DNA of 8,593 nt from Lachnospiraceae bacterium. GTDB taxonomy: Bacteria > Bacillota_A > Clostridia > Lachnospirales > Lachnospiraceae. The DNA is taken from the NCBI GenBank assembly GCA_017614185.1, contig JAGACI010000151.1:1-8593 (forward strand), written 5' to 3'. A program made the position numbers and the translations under genes. Each line of letters starts with the position of its first letter. Within the stretch, counting starts at the first letter, position 1. Below the pieces are notes generated by a model that saw only the letters and a program-made list of their open reading frames with translations, was not told where the DNA came from and did not search any database. This document shows positions 6,633-8,593 of the stretch, one piece after another.

Positions 6633-6650
6633 TATACATTCTTATACATT

Positions 6651-6684
6651 TTTTATGCGTGGACCCCTTCGCCCACGCATAAAA
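6651..6684 (-). repeat. 12-bp perfect inverted repeat (hairpin) in the leader of the HerA-like gene
   Basis: On the minus strand TTTTATGCGTGG (6684-6673) and CCACGCATAAAA (6662-6651) are perfect inverted repeats around a 10-base loop (6672-6663). It has no U-tract after the stem in either direction, so it does not look like an intrinsic terminator. The left arm overlaps the last base of the TATAAT box. It could be an operator over the transcription start or, in the RNA, a 5'-terminal stem-loop that controls stability or translation. Confidence 0.7.
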
Positions 6685-6692
6685 TTATATCA
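6684..6692 (-). promoter_or_regulatory. Extended -10 promoter of the HerA-like ATPase gene
   Basis: On the minus strand TGATATAAT is a perfect extended -10 (TGn plus consensus TATAAT), located just after the stop codon of the chemoreceptor-like gene. The -35 position at 17 bases (GGCGAA) is poor, which extended -10 promoters tolerate. Transcription would start around 6678-6676, within the left arm of the inverted repeat, giving a leader of about 55 bases. Confidence 0.65.
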
Positions 6693-6700
6693 TATTTACT

Positions 6701-8593
6701 TTATTCTTCGCCACTTTTCCTGGCCAATTCATGCAGCTCTCTTCTTACTTTTTCAACCGTCTCGGAAACCATGCTCGTCGATGCTGAAATCTCTTCCGTG
6801 GATGCTGCAAGGTTTTGAATCTTGCCGTTTACGCTTTCCACTATGTTAAGCAGGTCTTCCGTCTCACTTACGATTGATTCCATAGCTTCCTGAATCGTCC
6901 TGTTGGCTTCTCCGGAATTCTCGGCGGTCTCCTTTGAGTCAGCCGCAAGGTGATTGATTTCACTTGCAACAACCGCGAAGCCTCTGCCGGCTTCTCCTGC
7001 TCTCGCAGCCTCAATCGAAGCATTGAGTGCAAGTAGATTGGTCTGATCTGCGATATCTACAACCTTTTCATTGTTTGTCGCAAGGTCTTGTAAATGTTTT
7101 CCGATTATCTCGATAGACTTGTTAAGCCTCTCACAGAAGTCGGCAACATTTGCCATCTCTCTTGATACCCCTGCACTTTCGGAAGCGTTGTCACTGTTTC
7201 CTTTAACCATCTCCTGGATTGAATCGGTAAGTGCTCCGAAATTCTGCTCGATATCGCCGACAGTATTAAGGATGTCTTCCTTCTGTGTTCCGAGAAGCTT
7301 TCTCTCGTGTTCAACCATTTCCTGAGCTTCCTCTTTTTCAAGCTCAACCAGATCCTTAAGGTAGTGAACACAGTTATCCTTGTGGTTAAATCCGTTAAAG
7401 ATGGCTGTTGCCATATCCTTACAGGTATCATATCCGCAGCATGAACAGTTGATTCGTCTTGATTCAAGATCATGCTTGTTCATTTCGTTAAATACTCTGT
7501 CAAGCTCTGCTTCTGTAGGAATTCTGTGGCAGGCGCTCTTCGATCTGTCGGTATACTCTCTTAAATAGTCATTGAGGTTAAGATGATCAAACTGTTTGTT
7601 TAACGCCTCGAGACGTTTCTCGGGAGTAAGTTTTCTTGACCATGCGCTCTTTTTATCGTCCTTCTTAACGCTCTCCTGAATCCTGTGAATAGCGTACAAA
7701 GGATCGTCACAATCGGTAACCTTAGGGTCGGTACCTGTTCCGCTGATACAGCCATGCTCGCAGTTAAGAGCATCTATAAAAAGGAAAGGAGTTCTGTTGC
7801 CCTTAATCCTGTCTGCATTCTGATGAAGGAAATGGTACATCTTCTTCTCGCCTTCAATCTGGCGGATGAAAGCATCACTTCCGAGGAGCCAGTATACGTT
7901 TTCCTTAAGACCGCCGGGCATCGGATAAATCGAGCCCAAACCATACTCAATTTCATCTTTGATGGGCTCTCCGAACAAATTGTGTTCCTTTAAGTACTTC
8001 ATCATATGTGCAAAGGTAACGTTATAATTTACGTATCCTTTGTTGTGGGGATCATCTATCTCCATCTTCTTTGCAATACAGGGACTGATGAACGCAAGTT
8101 TCTCTGTAAGCTTCATCTCTTTACGTGCATAAACAGCCGCACACATCATGGGACTTTGTACGGGGAAAAGTTTAGGTATTAGTTCGGGAAGATATCTTTC
8201 GATGTAACCTACAACTGCAGGACAGGGCTGGGAAATGCCGCCTAAGAAGTTGTGGGTATGAATACATTTGATATAAGCCCATGTGGTAATATCGGCGCCG
8301 AATGAAACGCTTATAAAACGGCTTACGCCAAGTTTCTTAAGTCCGCCAAGGGCTCTTTCATAGTCATTCGGATAGTCAGCCAGAAACGCCGGAGCGATGA
8401 GAACGGAAATCTTCTCGCCCCTCTTTAAATCATCAAAAAATCTCTCAGTATCATCTCTGAATTCTCTAGCATCATGCTCGCAGACATCAAAGCAGGCTCC
8501 GCACGCTACGCATTTGTCGCCATCTACTTCGATTCGGGATTTGCCGCAAGCATCGGGCTCAGTGGAAACACATGCACCCATCGCGCTGCACAC
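6701..8593 (-). CDS. Fe-only-hydrogenase-like sensor fused to a methyl-accepting chemotaxis signalling domain (5' end outside window)
   Basis: Residue numbers count from the window edge (first codon GTG at 8593). The visible 630 residues hold a ferredoxin domain with C28-x2-C31-x2-C34-x3-C38 and the last Cys of a preceding cluster at C2. The hydrogenase large-subunit core (about 60-310) has SQPCP (C124), SPCIAKK (C172) and NCEHGC (C278, C282), the four expected H-cluster ligands. A small Cys-rich Fe-S domain follows (C383, C385, C386, C391, C408), then a coiled coil and an MCP signalling hairpin with tip near [18 protein letters not shown] (514-531) and [12 protein letters not shown] (536-547). 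There are no membrane helices, so it is a soluble receptor expected to contact CheW/CheA. The proton-relay Cys before the L1 ligand of catalytic enzymes is Pro here, which favours sensing of H2 or redox state over turnover. The GTG at the edge is unlikely to be the true start, because the first cluster would be incomplete; about 15-25 residues are probably missing. Confidence 0.9.
   Translation of the reverse strand: MCSAMGACVSTEPDACGKSRIEVDGDKCVACGACFDVCEHDAREFRDDTERFFDDLKRGEKISVLIAPAFLADYPNDYERALGGLKKLGVSRFISVSFGADITTWAYIKCIHTHNFLGGISQPCPAVVGYIERYLPELIPKLFPVQSPMMCAAVYARKEMKLTEKLAFISPCIAKKMEIDDPHNKGYVNYNVTFAHMMKYLKEHNLFGEPIKDEIEYGLGSIYPMPGGLKENVYWLLGSDAFIRQIEGEKKMYHFLHQNADRIKGNRTPFLFIDALNCEHGCISGTGTDPKVTDCDDPLYAIHRIQESVKKDDKKSAWSRKLTPEKRLEALNKQFDHLNLNDYLREYTDRSKSACHRIPTEAELDRVFNEMNKHDLESRRINCSCCGYDTCKDMATAIFNGFNHKDNCVHYLKDLVELEKEEAQEMVEHERKLLGTQKEDILNTVGDIEQNFGALTDSIQEMVKGNSDNASESAGVSREMANVADFCERLNKSIEIIGKHLQDLATNNEKVVDIADQTNLLALNASIEAARAGEAGRGFAVVASEINHLAADSKETAENSGEANRTIQEAMESIVSETEDLLNIVESVNGKIQNLAASTEEISASTSMVSETVEKVRRELHELARKSGEE

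Noticed and set aside
6633..6650. Two tandem copies of AATGTATA (minus strand) before the HerA-like ATPase gene
   Set aside because: There are only two copies of 8 bases at a 10-base period in an A/T-rich leader; this is too short to claim as a regulatory repeat.
6651..6684. Inverted repeat as an intrinsic terminator for the chemoreceptor gene
   Set aside because: The bases after the stem are AAAAAATG on the minus strand and TTATATC on the plus strand, with no U-tract either way. The promoter box adjoining it fits a regulatory role better.
8591..8593. GTG at the window edge as the true start of the hydrogenase/MCP-like gene
   Set aside because: It would leave the first ferredoxin cluster with only its last cysteine and has no visible ribosome site. 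The reading frame is open to the edge, so the gene is more likely cut.

Overview
The window looks like chromosomal DNA from a Gram-positive anaerobe of the Clostridia, most likely Lachnospiraceae. The evidence is moderately AT-rich sequence, strong GGAGG-type ribosome binding sites, a soluble iron-only-hydrogenase-like sensor fused to a chemoreceptor module, and a Cpr/LanFEG-style peptide-resistance operon. This is inference from gene content; no rRNA or tRNA is present to fix the taxonomy. All eight genes are on the minus strand and the window is almost fully coding, so there is no gene-free stretch above 300 bases. The genes at both edges are cut.

In transcription order (high to low coordinate): (1) 8593-6701, the 3' part of a cytoplasmic protein with ferredoxin, hydrogenase H-cluster, four-Cys Fe-S and methyl-accepting chemotaxis domains, probably a redox or H2 chemoreceptor. 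(2) 6700-6622, an intergenic region with an extended -10 box (TGATATAAT) running directly into a 12-bp inverted repeat. (3) 6621-5014, a DUF853/YjgR-type HerA-like ATPase, closed by a compact hairpin at 5006-4986. (4) 4956-4252, an OmpR-family response regulator. (5) 4251-4153, a regulatory gap with four TTGAC direct repeats spaced 11-12 bp, upstream of a probable extended -10 box. (6) 4152-1728, an ABC transporter of the lantibiotic-immunity (LanFEG/CprABC) type: one ATPase with an E in place of the Q-loop glutamine, and two ABC-2 permeases. (7) 1716-433, a membrane-anchored, outward-facing erythromycin-esterase-family hydrolase. (8) 417-1, the N-terminal part of a histidine kinase with one membrane helix and almost no sensor domain.

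Items 4-8 read as one inducible envelope-defence module. The kinase senses, probably through the membrane or the transporter. The regulator binds the TTGAC array and switches on the ABC-hydrolase-kinase operon, and the transporter and the surface hydrolase act on the same threat. The unusual part is the Ere-family enzyme between the permeases and the kinase, which suggests export or expulsion combined with covalent hydrolysis of an antimicrobial. The substrate cannot be read from the sequence.
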